DNA of 64,000 nucleotides from Oceanospirillum maris DSM 6286 (GTDB lineage: Bacteria > Pseudomonadota > Gammaproteobacteria > Pseudomonadales > Halomonadaceae): NCBI RefSeq assembly GCF_000422865.1, contig NZ_KE383936.1, forward strand, positions 284,456 through 348,455. Direction: 5' to 3'. The notes beneath the pieces were generated by a model. It made no database searches. It was given only the letters and a program-made list of their open reading frames with translations, and was not told where the DNA came from. Of this stretch, positions 42,245 to 52,363 are shown piece after piece (the first letter of the stretch is position 1; each line of letters opens with the position of its first letter). The position numbers and the translations under genes are program-made.

Positions 42245-42667
42245 TTATGGCTGTTCGATAATTTCGTAGTCGTGGCTAATTTCTACGCCACCTGCGGCTA
42301 GCATAATAGAGGCTGAACAGTATTTTTCTGCGGACAGCTCAACGGCGCGTTTGACGTGAGCTTCTTTAACGCCTCGACCTGTAACAACAAAGTGCAGGTG
42401 AATTTTTGTGAAAAGAGCAGGAACCGCATCAACGCGTTCAGCTTCAACTTCTACGTGGCAGTCGATAATATCCTGACGTGATTTTTGTAAAATCCCGATC
42501 ACATCAAAAGAGCTGCAGGAGCCTAACCCCATCAGCAGTAATTCCATAGGGCGAGGGCCTGTATTTCGGCCACCTTTTTCAGGCGGACCATCCACAATGA
42601 TCGCATGACCAGAGCCTGACTCAGCTACAAACTGTACACCATCAGTCCATTTAACAACGGCTTTCAT
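42245..42667 (-). CDS. OsmC/YhfA-family protein
   Basis: A 140-residue OsmC-fold protein of the YhfA branch. RPMELLLMGLGSCSSFDVIGILQKSRQDI contains the first redox Cys, and VELSAEKYCSASIMLAAGGVEISHDYEII the second. The fold is known for peroxidase activity in OsmC/Ohr; the role of the YhfA branch is less clear. It is divergent from crp, as yhfA is in E. coli, which supports the placement. Confidence 0.9.
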   Translation of the reverse strand: MKAVVKWTDGVQFVAESGSGHAIIVDGPPEKGGRNTGPRPMELLLMGLGSCSSFDVIGILQKSRQDIIDCHVEVEAERVDAVPALFTKIHLHFVVTGRGVKEAHVKRAVELSAEKYCSASIMLAAGGVEISHDYEIIEQP

Positions 42668-42873
42668 TCTGTTTCTTCTCCTGCATTGAATAAGGGGCTA
42701 CAAGGTAAAGAGCAATGAATGGGAATATCGCTGATATAGCTAGGAGGCGCAAGTTTTCTGAGTAAAAAGCGCTTATACTACGAGCTCTTTTGATTAGCCT
42801 TTGTTGTTTTCGAGGCGATCAGTTAAGGTCTTACAGGTTTTTCCTGTATCTTGGTTAATAGAAGGGTTTTACT

Positions 42874-43506
42874 ATGTTGCCTGCCAGTAAAATGGAGGTT
42901 CCTGGACTGAGTGACTTCTTAGCCATTAGTCATCGACGTCACTTCCCAAAGCGTTCAACATTACTCTCGGCTGGCGCTGAAAGTGCATCTCTTTTTTATC
43001 TTGTAAAGGGATCTGTGACGGTTTCTATTGAAGACGAAAATGGCCATGAAATGGTGGTCACCTATTTAAACGAAGGATCTTTCTTCGGAGAAATGGGGCT
43101 TTTTGATGAGATTAGTCGGCGCAGTGCTTGGGTTAAGGCAAAAACAGAAGTTGAGGTTGCCGAGGTCAGTTATAGCCGTTTTATGGAGCTGACTGAAAAA
43201 GATAGCCGTTTACTCTACGTGCTAGGCAATCAGGTTGCTGTTCGTTTGCGTAACACCACTCGTAAGGTTGGTGATCTTGCCTTTATGGATGTTACAGGCC
43301 GAGTGGCGCGTACTCTACTTGATCTTTGCAAAGAACCTGATGCGATGACACATCCTGATGGTATGCAGATTAAAGTCACTCGTCAGGAAATTGCCCGTAT
43401 TGTGGGTTGTTCCCGAGAAATGGTTGGACGGGTTCTAAAAGAACTTGAAGAAAAAGGGCTTGTAACGGCCAGCGGTAAAACGATGGTGGTATTTGGAACA
43501 CGATAG
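42874..43506 (+). CDS. crp: cAMP receptor protein Crp/Vfr
   Basis: Global cAMP-responsive regulator (210 aa). The cyclic-nucleotide domain shows GSVTVSIEDENGHEMVVTYLNEGSFFGEMGLFDEISRRSAWVKAKTEVEVAEV with the phosphate-binding Arg and Ser; the long C-helix follows, and the helix-turn-helix is VTRQEIARIVGCSREMVGRVLKELEEKGLV. Length and context (next to osmC and the trp block) point to the Crp/Vfr orthologue rather than another family member. Two hairpins lie downstream. Confidence 0.95.
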   Translation: MLPASKMEVPGLSDFLAISHRRHFPKRSTLLSAGAESASLFYLVKGSVTVSIEDENGHEMVVTYLNEGSFFGEMGLFDEISRRSAWVKAKTEVEVAEVSYSRFMELTEKDSRLLYVLGNQVAVRLRNTTRKVGDLAFMDVTGRVARTLLDLCKEPDAMTHPDGMQIKVTRQEIARIVGCSREMVGRVLKELEEKGLVTASGKTMVVFGTR

Positions 43507-43580
43507 GCCTGCGCTGTACAATGATAATTAAATAGCAGGCCTTATCTATACAGCCCTGCGGTGGTTATACCCCGCAGGGC
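43505..43580 (+). terminator. Two hairpins downstream of crp
   Basis: AGGCCTGC/GCAGGCCT (43505-43542, 22-base loop) and GCCCTGCGG/CCGCAGGGC (43553-43580), the second followed by TTATTT. The second is the likelier terminator. Confidence 0.6.
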
Positions 43581-43631
43581 TTATTTGTGTTTAGGTTTTT
43601 ATTTGACATTAAGCACTAGCTCTCTAAGAAC

Positions 43632-46067
43632 TTAAGTGTCTAAAGAGTGTAAGCTCCCAAGAGGTAGCCTTTGCACCTGTAGTAATTGTGCGCAGTTATC
43701 AGGGCTAACAGGCCGACTGAAATAGTAACCTTGAAAATGCTGGCAACCTAGTTGAATAAGCATGTCCATAATGGCTGCATCTTCTACACCTTCTGCAATA
43801 ATATCCAGTTTCAAGTGAGAGGCCATGGCGATAATTGTCTCGGTAATCGCACGGTCATTGCTGTCGATAAGCAGATCCATAACGAAAGACTTATCAATTT
43901 TTAATTGATTAATCGGCATCTGCTTTAGGTATTTTAATGATGAATAACCCGTACCAAAATCATCGATAGATAGCGCGATCCCCATATTCTTAATCGCACT
44001 CATACGGGCGATAGTCGCTTCCATATTTTTTACGAGAAGGCTTTCAGTTAGTTCAAGTTCGAGCTGGTTGGGGTCAACATCTGTTTTGGCGATAATGTCT
44101 GATAGTACGGTTAAGAAGTTAGGATGATCGAACTGCTTGGCGCTGATGTTGACGGCCATTCTGAAGTTTTCTGGGCATATACCCGCCTTGTTCCATTCTG
44201 CCAGTTGTCCACAGGCTTCTTCGAGCACCCAGCAACCAATGGATATAATGAGGCCGGTTTCTTCCGCCAAAGGGATAAACTGGTCTGGCGGTACAATGCC
44301 CTGCTCAGGGTGCTGCCAACGAATTAAGGCTTCTGTGCCGACAATTTTATGGTGCTGATCGACCTGAGGCTGGTAGTGCAGGTAAAACTCGTTATGCTCA
44401 AGTGCCGCATGTAACGATCTTTCCATCGACAGATGCTGATCCGCTAATAACTGCATACTTGGGCGATAAAAATGATAGGTGTTTTTGCCGTTAAATTTAG
44501 CTCTATAAAGTGCGGTGTCAGCCTGTTTTACAATGTTTTTAATATCATTATCATCATCTGGAAATAAACGAATACCAACGCTGGCGGTAATATGCAGTAT
44601 ATGCTGATCAATGTGGATTGGTTTTGCTAGCGTCTCAAGAACTTGAGTGGTAATACGTTGGGCATTCAGGGCGGCGGGTTCCTGTTGAGTGGCAAGCTCA
44701 GGCAAAATAACAACAAACTCATCACCGCCTAAACGAGCAACGGTATTTTTCTCGCCCATGATCTCTTTTAAGCGAGCCGCAATAACAATTAATAATTGAT
44801 CACCGACATCATGGCCTAAAGAATCATTAATATTTTTAAAGCGATCCAAGTCTAAAAAGAGCAGGGCGCTGTGCATATCATTGCGAACGCTCTTGGTTTG
44901 GGTTTGTTGGAGCCGATCTAGGAATAGGCTGCGATTAGGCAGATCAGTTAGTGCATCAAAATAAGCAAGATGGTGGATGCGCGCCTCTTGAGCTTTACGC
45001 AAAGAGATGTCTCGGGCCAAGGCCAGCAGGTATGTTTTTTCAGCAAGCTCAATACGGCGGGTTTTGATTTCTACAGGGATGGATTTTCCCGATTGGCTGC
45101 GTAGCTCGCTTTCAATGGGAATATCTTGTTGCGTTTCGTCGTTATGGATAAGGCTCGATAACAATAAGGGGTCGTGGCTTACATTGCATAGGTCTTCAAA
45201 ACTCATGCCCACAAGATCTTTTTTGTCATAACCTAACGTTTGAAATACGCGATGGTTTGCATCGAATATTTTAAAGTCGGTTTCAAAAATAATCAGCATA
45301 TCGCTGATACTGTTCATGACGTCTCGATTGAATTGCTCGCTGCTTCTTAGGGCCTGTTCCGCACTATTACGTGAACTCCAGAGCTCGTTAAAATTAGAAA
45401 CCAAAAAACCTAATTCATCATCGGCATGCCCCTTCAGAGGCGGAATTTGTCCCGTGGCGTTATGGTTGTTTTTTAACAAAATGAGATTATCAGATAGCCG
45501 GGTTAATGGGCGACTGATCAAGACATGAAAAACAAAGAATAAACAGATGGCAAGCAGTACATTTCTTAAAAAACCAGTGGCTAAAATCACCATCGCACGA
45601 TCAATAATAACGGTGCTTAGAGCCTCTGGATCAGTCTTAACAATAAGCGTACCAACAGGGGATTCTTCAAAAATGGTGACAAGGGGAACCGAATAAGACC
45701 GGTGTTCTTCTTTTAAGAGATCTGCGATAAGCGTGCTATTGGTTGTGTTGTTATGGGATGAGGCGAGGTTGGTATTGTCATCTAAACGAATCTGAGCGTA
45801 ATAAATATAACCGTGATTGATAAGACCTTTTACGACGCGCTCGGCAAGATCTTTGTCGATATTATAAGCCGCTTGAACGGCTGACTCCTCAACCAGATGA
45901 ATAACCTGTTGAACCTTGTTATTCATACTTTCTCGGCTATGACTAATATCAATAGCAATTTGGATACCACTAAAGATAAGTCCTAAAAGCAGAGCAACGA
46001 TCACCGTAAATTTGGCTTGACGGTATGAGAGTCGTTTGTGCAGAGCTGATTTTTTCAAATGTAGCAT
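43632..46067 (-). CDS. Membrane HAMP-PAS-GGDEF-EAL cyclic di-GMP protein
   Basis: An 811-residue signalling protein. Two membrane helices (about 18-38 and 160-185) flank a periplasmic sensor of about 120 residues; then HAMP (about 185-235), PAS (about 245-365), GGDEF (about 370-545) and EAL (about 555-800). The cyclase motif GGDEF (RLGGDEFVV) and the phosphodiesterase motif EAL (GTEALIRW), plus ELTESLL, DDFGTGYSSL and QGYYFSRP, are intact, so it could make or degrade cyclic di-GMP. It is the third cyclic di-GMP-turnover or -binding type in the window. Convergent with crp. Confidence 0.9.
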   Translation of the reverse strand: MLHLKKSALHKRLSYRQAKFTVIVALLLGLIFSGIQIAIDISHSRESMNNKVQQVIHLVEESAVQAAYNIDKDLAERVVKGLINHGYIYYAQIRLDDNTNLASSHNNTTNSTLIADLLKEEHRSYSVPLVTIFEESPVGTLIVKTDPEALSTVIIDRAMVILATGFLRNVLLAICLFFVFHVLISRPLTRLSDNLILLKNNHNATGQIPPLKGHADDELGFLVSNFNELWSSRNSAEQALRSSEQFNRDVMNSISDMLIIFETDFKIFDANHRVFQTLGYDKKDLVGMSFEDLCNVSHDPLLLSSLIHNDETQQDIPIESELRSQSGKSIPVEIKTRRIELAEKTYLLALARDISLRKAQEARIHHLAYFDALTDLPNRSLFLDRLQQTQTKSVRNDMHSALLFLDLDRFKNINDSLGHDVGDQLLIVIAARLKEIMGEKNTVARLGGDEFVVILPELATQQEPAALNAQRITTQVLETLAKPIHIDQHILHITASVGIRLFPDDDNDIKNIVKQADTALYRAKFNGKNTYHFYRPSMQLLADQHLSMERSLHAALEHNEFYLHYQPQVDQHHKIVGTEALIRWQHPEQGIVPPDQFIPLAEETGLIISIGCWVLEEACGQLAEWNKAGICPENFRMAVNISAKQFDHPNFLTVLSDIIAKTDVDPNQLELELTESLLVKNMEATIARMSAIKNMGIALSIDDFGTGYSSLKYLKQMPINQLKIDKSFVMDLLIDSNDRAITETIIAMASHLKLDIIAEGVEDAAIMDMLIQLGCQHFQGYYFSRPVSPDNCAQLLQVQRLPLGSLHSLDT

Positions 46068-46216
46068 CCGTTATTGCTTTATTTACGAGACGTTAAGTTT
46101 AGGCTTTGCGAGATTCTAAACTTAGGGTAAAGAGGTCGTTTAGTATGTTAAAGGGGCCCCCAACAGGCAAGTGATTTATACGTTTGTAGCATTAAGGGGG
46201 ATGAAGCCGAGGTGCA

Positions 46217-46277
46217 AGCCATCTTTTTTTCTTTCAAGAAAGGGCGAAAGAAAAGATATTCCTTTAAAAAGATGGCT
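46217..46277. repeat. Long perfect-arm hairpin between the GGDEF-EAL gene and trpC
   Basis: AGCCATCTTTTT (46217-46228) pairs with AAAAAGATGGCT (46266-46277); the interior includes TTTCTTTC against GAAAGAAA. It lies just after the trpC stop on the minus strand, with no T run outside, so it may be an mRNA 3' structure. Confidence 0.6.
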
Positions 46278-46295
46278 GCGATCTTTAATTAAAAA

Positions 46296-47123
46296 TTAAA
46301 TGAAAAACTCTGCCAGAGTCTCTCCCGGATTTTCTGTCCGCATAAAGGCTTCACCGACTAAAAAGCTATTCACTTGATGTTGGCGCATCGCTTCAACATC
46401 TTCACGTTTTAATATGCCGCTTTCAGTCACTACGATACGGTCATCAGGAATATGTTTGAGTAGATCAAAGGTGGTTTTTAGATCGACGTCAAACGTGTGC
46501 AGGTTACGGTTATTGATGCCAATCAGGCGATTAGGCAGCTTAAGCGCACGGTGTAGTTCTTCTTCATCATGCACCTCGATCAGCACATCCATATCCAATT
46601 CGTGGGCTAGAAGATTAAGGTCACGCATTGTGTCGTCGTCTAGGCAGGCTGCAATCAAAAGGATACAGTCAGCGCCAATGGCCCGAGCTTCAAACACTTG
46701 ATACGGATCGACAATAAAATCTTTACGAATAACAGGAAGATCACAGGCTTTACGGCCTTCTTTTAAATAATCTTCATGGCCCTGAAAGAAATCATGGTCG
46801 GTTAAAATGGATAGGCAACTTGCACCGCCTTCTTCATAACTGGCGGCAATGTCAGCGGGATGAAAGTCTTCCCGTAGAACGCCTTTACTGGGTGATGCTT
46901 TTTTAATTTCAGCGATGACGGCAGAGCGACCGGCTTTTAAGCTGTGAGCAAGAGCATCCGCAAAGCCTCTTGGGGCATCTTTATTGGCAAGGGCGAGGTC
47001 ACGCATGGTTTCCAGAGAAACCGTTTGCTTACGCTCTTTGATCTCTTCCCACTTGCGATCAACAATTTTTTTCAGAATGGTTGGGGTATTCAAAGGGATT
47101 CTCCTGAGATCAAACCGCGGCAA
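46296..47123 (-). CDS. trpC: Indole-3-glycerol phosphate synthase TrpC
   Basis: TIM-barrel enzyme (275 aa) of tryptophan synthesis closing the indole ring. [85 protein letters not shown] and VTESGI are signature blocks. It is the monofunctional type, not fused to TrpF. The start overlaps trpD by 14 bases, so the genes are translationally coupled. Confidence 0.96.
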   Translation of the reverse strand: MPRFDLRRIPLNTPTILKKIVDRKWEEIKERKQTVSLETMRDLALANKDAPRGFADALAHSLKAGRSAVIAEIKKASPSKGVLREDFHPADIAASYEEGGASCLSILTDHDFFQGHEDYLKEGRKACDLPVIRKDFIVDPYQVFEARAIGADCILLIAACLDDDTMRDLNLLAHELDMDVLIEVHDEEELHRALKLPNRLIGINNRNLHTFDVDLKTTFDLLKHIPDDRIVVTESGILKREDVEAMRQHQVNSFLVGEAFMRTENPGETLAEFFI

Positions 47124-48147
47124 AAATATTGGTAAAACTGGATAGTTCTTTCATTTTCTCGCCGGCAAGGCCGCTTGAAACCGCATCCTGCGCCATAGCC
47201 ACGCCTTCTTTTAAACTATCGGCTATGTCCGCTGCGTAGAGGGCTGCACCCGCATTAAGGGCGATCATATCCGCTGCTTTTTCCGCGATAGGATTACTTT
47301 GCTTGCCAAGGGCATTCTGGATCAAAGCGAGGGAATCCTCGGCGTTTGAAATATCTAATCCGACCAAGCTTTGGCTGGTTAACCCGACCTCTTCTGGTGT
47401 GATCTCATATTCGGTAACTAAGCCATCCTTTAATTCGGCAACATGGGAGCTGGTGGCTAGAGAAAACTCATCTAAGCCATCTTTAGCGTGTACAACGATA
47501 ACATGTTTGCTGCCCAGCTCTTTGAGGACTTCTGCCATGGGGCGGCAGAGTTTTTCTGTGAAAACGCCAATGACCTGATGCTTAACGTTGGCGGGGTTTG
47601 TCATAGGGCCAAGCATATTAAATAAGGTGCGCATTCCCAGCTCTTTACGGGGGCCGATGGCGTATTTCATTGCGCTGTGGTGTGCTGGCGCAAACATAAA
47701 GCCAACGCCTACTTCGCTGATACAGCGGGCGATCTCTTCAGGCTTTAGATTAAGATTGATGTGAGCGGCTTCAAGCAGATCGGAGCTACCGCTTGATGAT
47801 GATACGGAGCGGTTACCATGCTTTGCAACATGGCCGCCAGCGGCGGCAATCACAAAGGCGGCGGCGGTGGATACATTAAACAGGTTAGAACCATCACCAC
47901 CGGTTCCGCAGGTATCTACTGCGTTGGGGATTTCTAGCTCAACAGGGATAGCCAGCTCTCGCATAACCTCTACGGCTGCCGCGATCTCATCTAGCGTTTC
48001 ACTTTTCATACGAAGAGCGACTAGAAAGCCGCCAATTTGAGCATCGGTGCATTGACCGGTCATGATTTGGCGCATGACGTCGCGCATCTCATCACGGCTT
48101 AGATCCAGTTGATCAACGACTTTACCAAGGGCTTCTTGAATATTCAT
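47110..48147 (-). CDS. trpD: Anthranilate phosphoribosyltransferase TrpD
   Basis: Transfers phosphoribose from PRPP to anthranilate, 345 aa. [51 protein letters not shown] is the glycine-rich PRPP/anthranilate region; [37 protein letters not shown] follows. Monofunctional (not fused to TrpG). It lies 20 bases after trpG and overlaps trpC. Confidence 0.96.
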   Translation of the reverse strand: MNIQEALGKVVDQLDLSRDEMRDVMRQIMTGQCTDAQIGGFLVALRMKSETLDEIAAAVEVMRELAIPVELEIPNAVDTCGTGGDGSNLFNVSTAAAFVIAAAGGHVAKHGNRSVSSSSGSSDLLEAAHINLNLKPEEIARCISEVGVGFMFAPAHHSAMKYAIGPRKELGMRTLFNMLGPMTNPANVKHQVIGVFTEKLCRPMAEVLKELGSKHVIVVHAKDGLDEFSLATSSHVAELKDGLVTEYEITPEEVGLTSQSLVGLDISNAEDSLALIQNALGKQSNPIAEKAADMIALNAGAALYAADIADSLKEGVAMAQDAVSSGLAGEKMKELSSFTNIFAAV

Positions 48148-48167
48148 AGTCGGGTCCTAGTCATATA

Positions 48168-48749
48168 TCACTTTTTATTAAGAAAATTCTGCAGCATATC
48201 GTGGCCATGCTCTGTCAGAATCGACTCAGGATGAAACTGCACACCTTCAATGGGTAGAGTTTTGTGACGCAAGCCCATGATTTCGCCGGGGGTGCCATCA
48301 TCATTATTGACCCAAGCGGTGATTTCTAAGCAGTCGGGCAGGCTTTCCCGCTCAACCACTAAAGAGTGGTAACGAGTGGCCTGAAAAGGATTATTGAGCT
48401 GGGCAAAAACGCCTTCATCAATATGATGCACTGGAGAGGTTTTTCCATGCATGACCTCGTTGGCTCGAACGACTTTACCACCAAATGCTTGGCCGATACT
48501 TTGGTGGCCTAGGCAGATACCCAAAATAGGCAGTTTACCTGCAAAATGTTTAATAGCCGCCACGGAAATACCCGCTTCATTTGGCGTGCAAGGACCGGGG
48601 GAGATAACCAGATGCTCTGGATTTAGTGCTTCAATTTGCTCAAGGGTGATCTCGTCGTTGCGGTAAACCTGAACATCCGCGCCCAGCTCCGCAAAATATT
48701 GCACAACGTTATAAGTGAAAGAGTCGTAGTTATCGATCATTAACAGCAT
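48168..48749 (-). CDS. trpG: Anthranilate synthase glutamine amidotransferase subunit TrpG
   Basis: Class I amidotransferase (193 aa) supplying ammonia to Trp[40 protein letters not shown] (nucleophile Cys near 78) and [16 protein letters not shown] (catalytic His and Glu) identify it. In these bacteria it may also serve PabB. It lies 103 bases downstream of trpE; a stem TGCCTAC/GTAGGCA (48766-48786) sits just before its start and may affect expression. Confidence 0.95.
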   Translation of the reverse strand: MLLMIDNYDSFTYNVVQYFAELGADVQVYRNDEITLEQIEALNPEHLVISPGPCTPNEAGISVAAIKHFAGKLPILGICLGHQSIGQAFGGKVVRANEVMHGKTSPVHHIDEGVFAQLNNPFQATRYHSLVVERESLPDCLEITAWVNNDDGTPGEIMGLRHKTLPIEGVQFHPESILTEHGHDMLQNFLNKK

Positions 48750-48765
48750 AGTGTTTACCTGTTAC

Positions 48766-48786
48766 TGCCTACTTGTTTGGTAGGCA
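48766..48786 (-). repeat. Hairpin immediately upstream of trpG
   Basis: TGCCTAC and GTAGGCA form a perfect seven-base stem around a seven-base loop, ending 17 bases before the ATG and next to the AGG of the ribosome site. No T run follows, so it is more likely a processing or translation-control structure. Confidence 0.6.
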
Positions 48787-48852
48787 GAGTTCCATAAGTC
48801 TTTGAATAAAGGTTTTTTTTTACGGCTATCTTTTTATGCGTGACTTTGAGGG

Positions 48853-50337
48853 CTAGCCTTGATTGTCCAAGCCTTTCTCTGCCATCGCGACGGCTTTAAA
48901 GATAGCGCGGCCTTTGTTCATGGTCTCTTTCCACTCAAGGCGAGGATCTGAATCGGCAACAACACCCGCGCCAGCCTGAATATGCAAGACTTGATCTTTG
49001 ATCACTGCTGTGCGAATTGCGATGGCGGTATCCATATTGCCATTCCAAGAGAGGTAGCCCACTGCACCGCCATAGACGCCCCGTTTCACCGGTTCCATTT
49101 CATCGATGATTTCCATCGCTCGGACTTTAGGTGCGCCGCTTAGTGTTCCTGCAGGTAGGGTGGCTTTTAGTACATCCATTGCACTCATACCCTCTTTAAG
49201 CTGACCGGTAACGCTGGAGACGATATGCATCACATGGGAGTAGCGTTCAATCACCATCTTATCGGTTAGGGTAACGCTACCTGTTTGAGCAATACGACCA
49301 ACATCATTGCGGCCTAGGTCGATCAACATCAGGTGTTCTGCGAGTTCTTTTGGATCACCCAGCAACTCTTCTTCAAGGGCTTTATCTTCTGCTTCGGTGG
49401 CGCCGCGTTTACGGGGGCCTGCAATAGGGCGAACCGTCACTAAGTTGTCTTCTACACGGGCCAAAATTTCTGGTGACGAGCCGACCACATGGAAGTCATC
49501 CAGATTAAAAAAGAACATATAAGGTGAGGGGTTTAAGCAGCGCAGGGCGCGATACAGCTCTAAGGGCTGAGCTTCGAAGGGTGTCGACATACGCTGAGAG
49601 ATCACGCACTGCATAATATCCCCTGCCAGCACATAATCCTTGATTTTAATGACCGTCTCTTTGAATTTTTCTTCGGTAAAGCCCGATTTAAAATCGCTTT
49701 CTAGAGTGGTGCGACCTGTGCCTACGCTATAAGAGGACACGGCCAATGAGCGCAGTTGGCGTTCTAGCTCATTCAGGCGCTGACGGGCTTTTTCCAGCGG
49801 ACGTTTGTGTTCGGTGTTGGCGTGAACAATCAGATATAACTTGCCGCTTAAGTTATCGAATACCACCACTTCTTCGGAGATGAGCAGCAGAATATCCGGT
49901 GCATCAATCGGATCATTTTCTGGGATATTCACTAAGCGCTTTTCGACATAACGCACGGTGTCGTAACCGAAGTAACCCACAAGGCCGCCGGTAAATAATG
50001 GCAGGTTGTCTAGTTCTGGTACGGAGAAGCGTTTTTGAAAATCTTCAATAAAGGTTAGCGGGTCATCCTGTTGGCTCTGTTCAAGAACCGTATTACCTTC
50101 AAACAGGGTGACTTCATGGCCGCGTACCTGTAAACGACGCTGGCAAGGCAGGCCGATAATTGAATAACGACCCCATTTTTCACCGCCTTCAACGGATTCC
50201 AACAAGTAGCTATAGGGTTGGTCTGCTAGTTTAAGATAGGTACTTAAAGGTGTATCCAAGTCAGCCAGCACTTCGCGTACTAGTGGGATACGGTTGTAGC
50301 CTTGCTCGGCCAGCTGGGAGAAGCGTTCCGGAGTCAT
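48853..50337 (-). CDS. trpE: Anthranilate synthase component I TrpE
   Basis: Chorismate-using enzyme (494 aa) that commits carbon to tryptophan. [20 protein letters not shown] is the N-terminal region holding the LLES element of the Trp feedback site; [98 protein letters not shown] and [24 protein letters not shown] are the catalytic blocks. The LLES element suggests feedback inhibition by tryptophan. A short Trp-containing leader peptide lies upstream. Confidence 0.97.
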   Translation of the reverse strand: MTPERFSQLAEQGYNRIPLVREVLADLDTPLSTYLKLADQPYSYLLESVEGGEKWGRYSIIGLPCQRRLQVRGHEVTLFEGNTVLEQSQQDDPLTFIEDFQKRFSVPELDNLPLFTGGLVGYFGYDTVRYVEKRLVNIPENDPIDAPDILLLISEEVVVFDNLSGKLYLIVHANTEHKRPLEKARQRLNELERQLRSLAVSSYSVGTGRTTLESDFKSGFTEEKFKETVIKIKDYVLAGDIMQCVISQRMSTPFEAQPLELYRALRCLNPSPYMFFFNLDDFHVVGSSPEILARVEDNLVTVRPIAGPRKRGATEAEDKALEEELLGDPKELAEHLMLIDLGRNDVGRIAQTGSVTLTDKMVIERYSHVMHIVSSVTGQLKEGMSAMDVLKATLPAGTLSGAPKVRAMEIIDEMEPVKRGVYGGAVGYLSWNGNMDTAIAIRTAVIKDQVLHIQAGAGVVADSDPRLEWKETMNKGRAIFKAVAMAEKGLDNQG

Positions 50338-50404
50338 GTTGTCTTCCTGTCACTGAAAAAAGTCAATAAATTACAAACGAAATAGCATTAAAGCCACATA
50401 GAAC

Positions 50405-50452
50405 AGCGTTAAGAGATATAACGCTCTGTGAGCTTCACCATCGCCAGCGTTT
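50405..50452 (-). promoter_or_regulatory. Mutually exclusive stems in the trp leader
   Basis: On the minus strand, AAACGCT (50452-50446, covering Lys-Arg and the first Trp codon), AGCGTTA (50425-50419) and TAACGCT (50411-50405) occur in order. The middle arm can pair with either neighbour, as in attenuators. I could not find a fourth arm plus T run. Confidence 0.55.
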
Positions 50453-50491
50453 GACTTCGCGCATTAACCCCAGTGATTTTTCAGGCAGCAT
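50435..50491 (-). CDS. trpL: trp operon leader peptide (18 aa, ends Trp-Arg-Trp)
   Basis: An ATG-started frame reading MLPEKSLGLMREVKRWRW then TGA, 97 bases before trpE on the same strand, with GGAT six bases before the ATG. Two Trp codons in the last three positions, next to alternative stems, is the classic layout of a ribosome-stalling trp leader. Trp is the rarest amino acid, so this is unlikely by chance. Too short for automatic gene finders. The full termination mechanism is not evident. Confidence 0.7.
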   Translation of the reverse strand: MLPEKSLGLMREVKRWRW

Positions 50492-50631
50492 TTTAGATCC
50501 GTTTTTTTAGATAAAATTTGATGTAAAAGCGTTATCGTTTCTTAATAACCGGTTAACCGGTGATCGCTCTTTATAACTTAATGCATTAAAAAATAACAAT
50601 TTTAAGTTTCGTTCGTACTAAGCGGGATAAA

Positions 50632-51306
50632 TTATACCAGCTCGGCCAATGAATCAACCACAACATCAGCACCGCATTGATCAACCGGTACGCCGTGGTC
50701 GTAACCATAACGAACTGCAACGGTTTTAAATCCAGCTTGTTGCCCTGCTGATATATCGGTGATGGAGTCGCCAATCATGACACAATTTTTTGGATCGACC
50801 TGTAATTGCTCTGCGGCATAAAGTAGCGGTAAGGGAGAAGGCTTTTTCTCTGCCAAAGAATCACCGCCCAGCACAAGGTTAAAGTAGTGATCTAATTTAA
50901 GGCTCTGTAGAATTTCCGGCACAAAACGGTAAGGTTTATTGGTGATGAGCGCCATGGGAATTTGTGCTTTTTTTGCAGCATTCAGTAGTTCAAAAATACC
51001 GGCATAGCAGCGGGTTTTTGCACCTTTATTGGCATCGTAGGCTGTTAAGAAGGTTGCATAGGCCCGCATAAACAACTCTGAGGTTTCGTCGATCTGGTCA
51101 ATCTTCAGGCCATCTGCCAGTGCCCGCTTGACCAGTACTATAGCACCCTGCCCCACCCAATTACGTACCTTGTCTTGACCTGCCCTAGGGCGATCCAGCT
51201 CGATAAGCATTTGATCAACCGCGTCAGCTAAATCCGGTACGGAATCAATCAAAGTACCATCGAGATCAAACGCCAATAACTGAATTTGAGAAAGAAGTGG
51301 GGGCAT
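50632..51306 (-). CDS. gph: Phosphoglycolate phosphatase Gph
   Basis: HAD-family phosphatase (224 aa) that clears 2-phosphoglycolate, for example from DNA repair. Motif I is AFDLDGTLIDS, followed by MALITNKPYRF (motif II), a Lys in AEKKPSPLPLL, and motif III MIGDSITDISAGQQAGF. The GTG-started longer frame (from 51357) begins inside the rpe terminator, so I choose ATG 51306, which has AGG eight bases upstream and gives the usual length. It lies between rpe and trpE, as in Pseudomonas. Confidence 0.92.
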   Translation of the reverse strand: MPPLLSQIQLLAFDLDGTLIDSVPDLADAVDQMLIELDRPRAGQDKVRNWVGQGAIVLVKRALADGLKIDQIDETSELFMRAYATFLTAYDANKGAKTRCYAGIFELLNAAKKAQIPMALITNKPYRFVPEILQSLKLDHYFNLVLGGDSLAEKKPSPLPLLYAAEQLQVDPKNCVMIGDSITDISAGQQAGFKTVAVRYGYDHGVPVDQCGADVVVDSLAELV

Positions 51307-51348
51307 GGGGTTGCCTATATGTTGATTAGCCTGAATAGTACAAATGTA

Positions 51349-51374
51349 AAAAGGCACTCAATCGAATGCCTTTT
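51349..51374 (-). terminator. Terminator between rpe and gph
   Basis: On the minus strand AAAAGGCA (51374-51367) pairs with TGCCTTTT (51356-51349), followed by T. It overlaps the too-early in-frame GTG of gph. Confidence 0.8.
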
Positions 51375-51386
51375 ATCTGCCGGTAG

Positions 51387-52061
51387 TTAACGTTTTACTT
51401 GAGCCAGCTCAGCCCGCATGGCGTCGATGGTGGCTTTGTAATCATCGGTGTTGAAGATGGCAGAGCCCGCCACAAAGGTGTCAGCACCGGCTTCGGCGAT
51501 TTCACGGATGTTGTGGATGCCCACGCCGCCGTCGATTTCAAGGCGAATATCGTAGCCGCTCTCGTCGATGATTTTACGTGCCTGACGCAGCTTATCCAGT
51601 GTGCCGGGGATAAATTTCTGTCCGCCAAAACCTGGATTTACCGACATCAAGAGAATCATATCGACTTTATCTAGGACATAATCCAGGTAATGCAGTGGTG
51701 TGGCCGGGTTAAAAACAAGACCTGATTTACAGCCACCGTCACGGATCATCTGTAACGAACGGTCGATGTGGCCCGCTGCTTCAGGGTGGAATGTTACCCA
51801 GCTTGCACCAGCTTCAATAAAGTCACCAATCATACGATCCACTGGGGATACCATCAGGTGAACATCAATCGGTGCGGTTACACCATGATTTCGCAGTGCT
51901 TTACATACCATAGGGCCAATGGTTAGGTTTGGAACGTAGTGGTTATCCATTACATCAAAGTGAACAACATCCGCCCCGCTTGCCAGTACGTTATCAACCT
52001 CTTCCCCTAGGCGGGCAAAGTCGGCGGATAGAATAGACGGTGCGATTTTAAAGTCAGACAT
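51387..52061 (-). CDS. rpe: Ribulose-phosphate 3-epimerase Rpe
   Basis: TIM-barrel enzyme (224 aa) of the pentose phosphate pathway interconverting ribulose 5-phosphate and xylulose 5-phosphate. [76 protein letters not shown] and [11 protein letters not shown] are the metal and phosphate sites. First of the rpe-gph-trp run, but with its own terminator. Confidence 0.97.
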   Translation of the reverse strand: MSDFKIAPSILSADFARLGEEVDNVLASGADVVHFDVMDNHYVPNLTIGPMVCKALRNHGVTAPIDVHLMVSPVDRMIGDFIEAGASWVTFHPEAAGHIDRSLQMIRDGGCKSGLVFNPATPLHYLDYVLDKVDMILLMSVNPGFGGQKFIPGTLDKLRQARKIIDESGYDIRLEIDGGVGIHNIREIAEAGADTFVAGSAIFNTDDYKATIDAMRAELAQVKR

Positions 52062-52363
52062 CAGGCAGGCGCTCTTATCGGTCGTAGATAAGCCAGAAGG
52101 ATGGTAATCCTGTCGGGCTTAGGTTCAGGGGTGGTTATTCTAACGAATGCTGATGATGACTTCTATCGATCACTTCTTTCTATCCCTTCGCTTGATCATT
52201 GATGGTGGGTTATATGAGTCATCTTGTTGGTCTTGGTTTAGGCTGGGTTTCTTTTTGTAGCTTTGGTTCTTAAATGCGTTGATGTTATTTATACTGCTGA
52301 TGCAATGGTTTTTGCCATTGGTGATATCGGGTTCGGTTGATCGGAATAAAACAGGATAGATGC
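52062..52363. other. 302-bp divergent region between rpe and the DUF3530 gene
   Basis: It holds a short stem CAATGG/CCATTG (52303-52320) and several TTG-rich stretches. Two opposed promoters must lie here, but none is clear enough to place. Confidence 0.35.
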
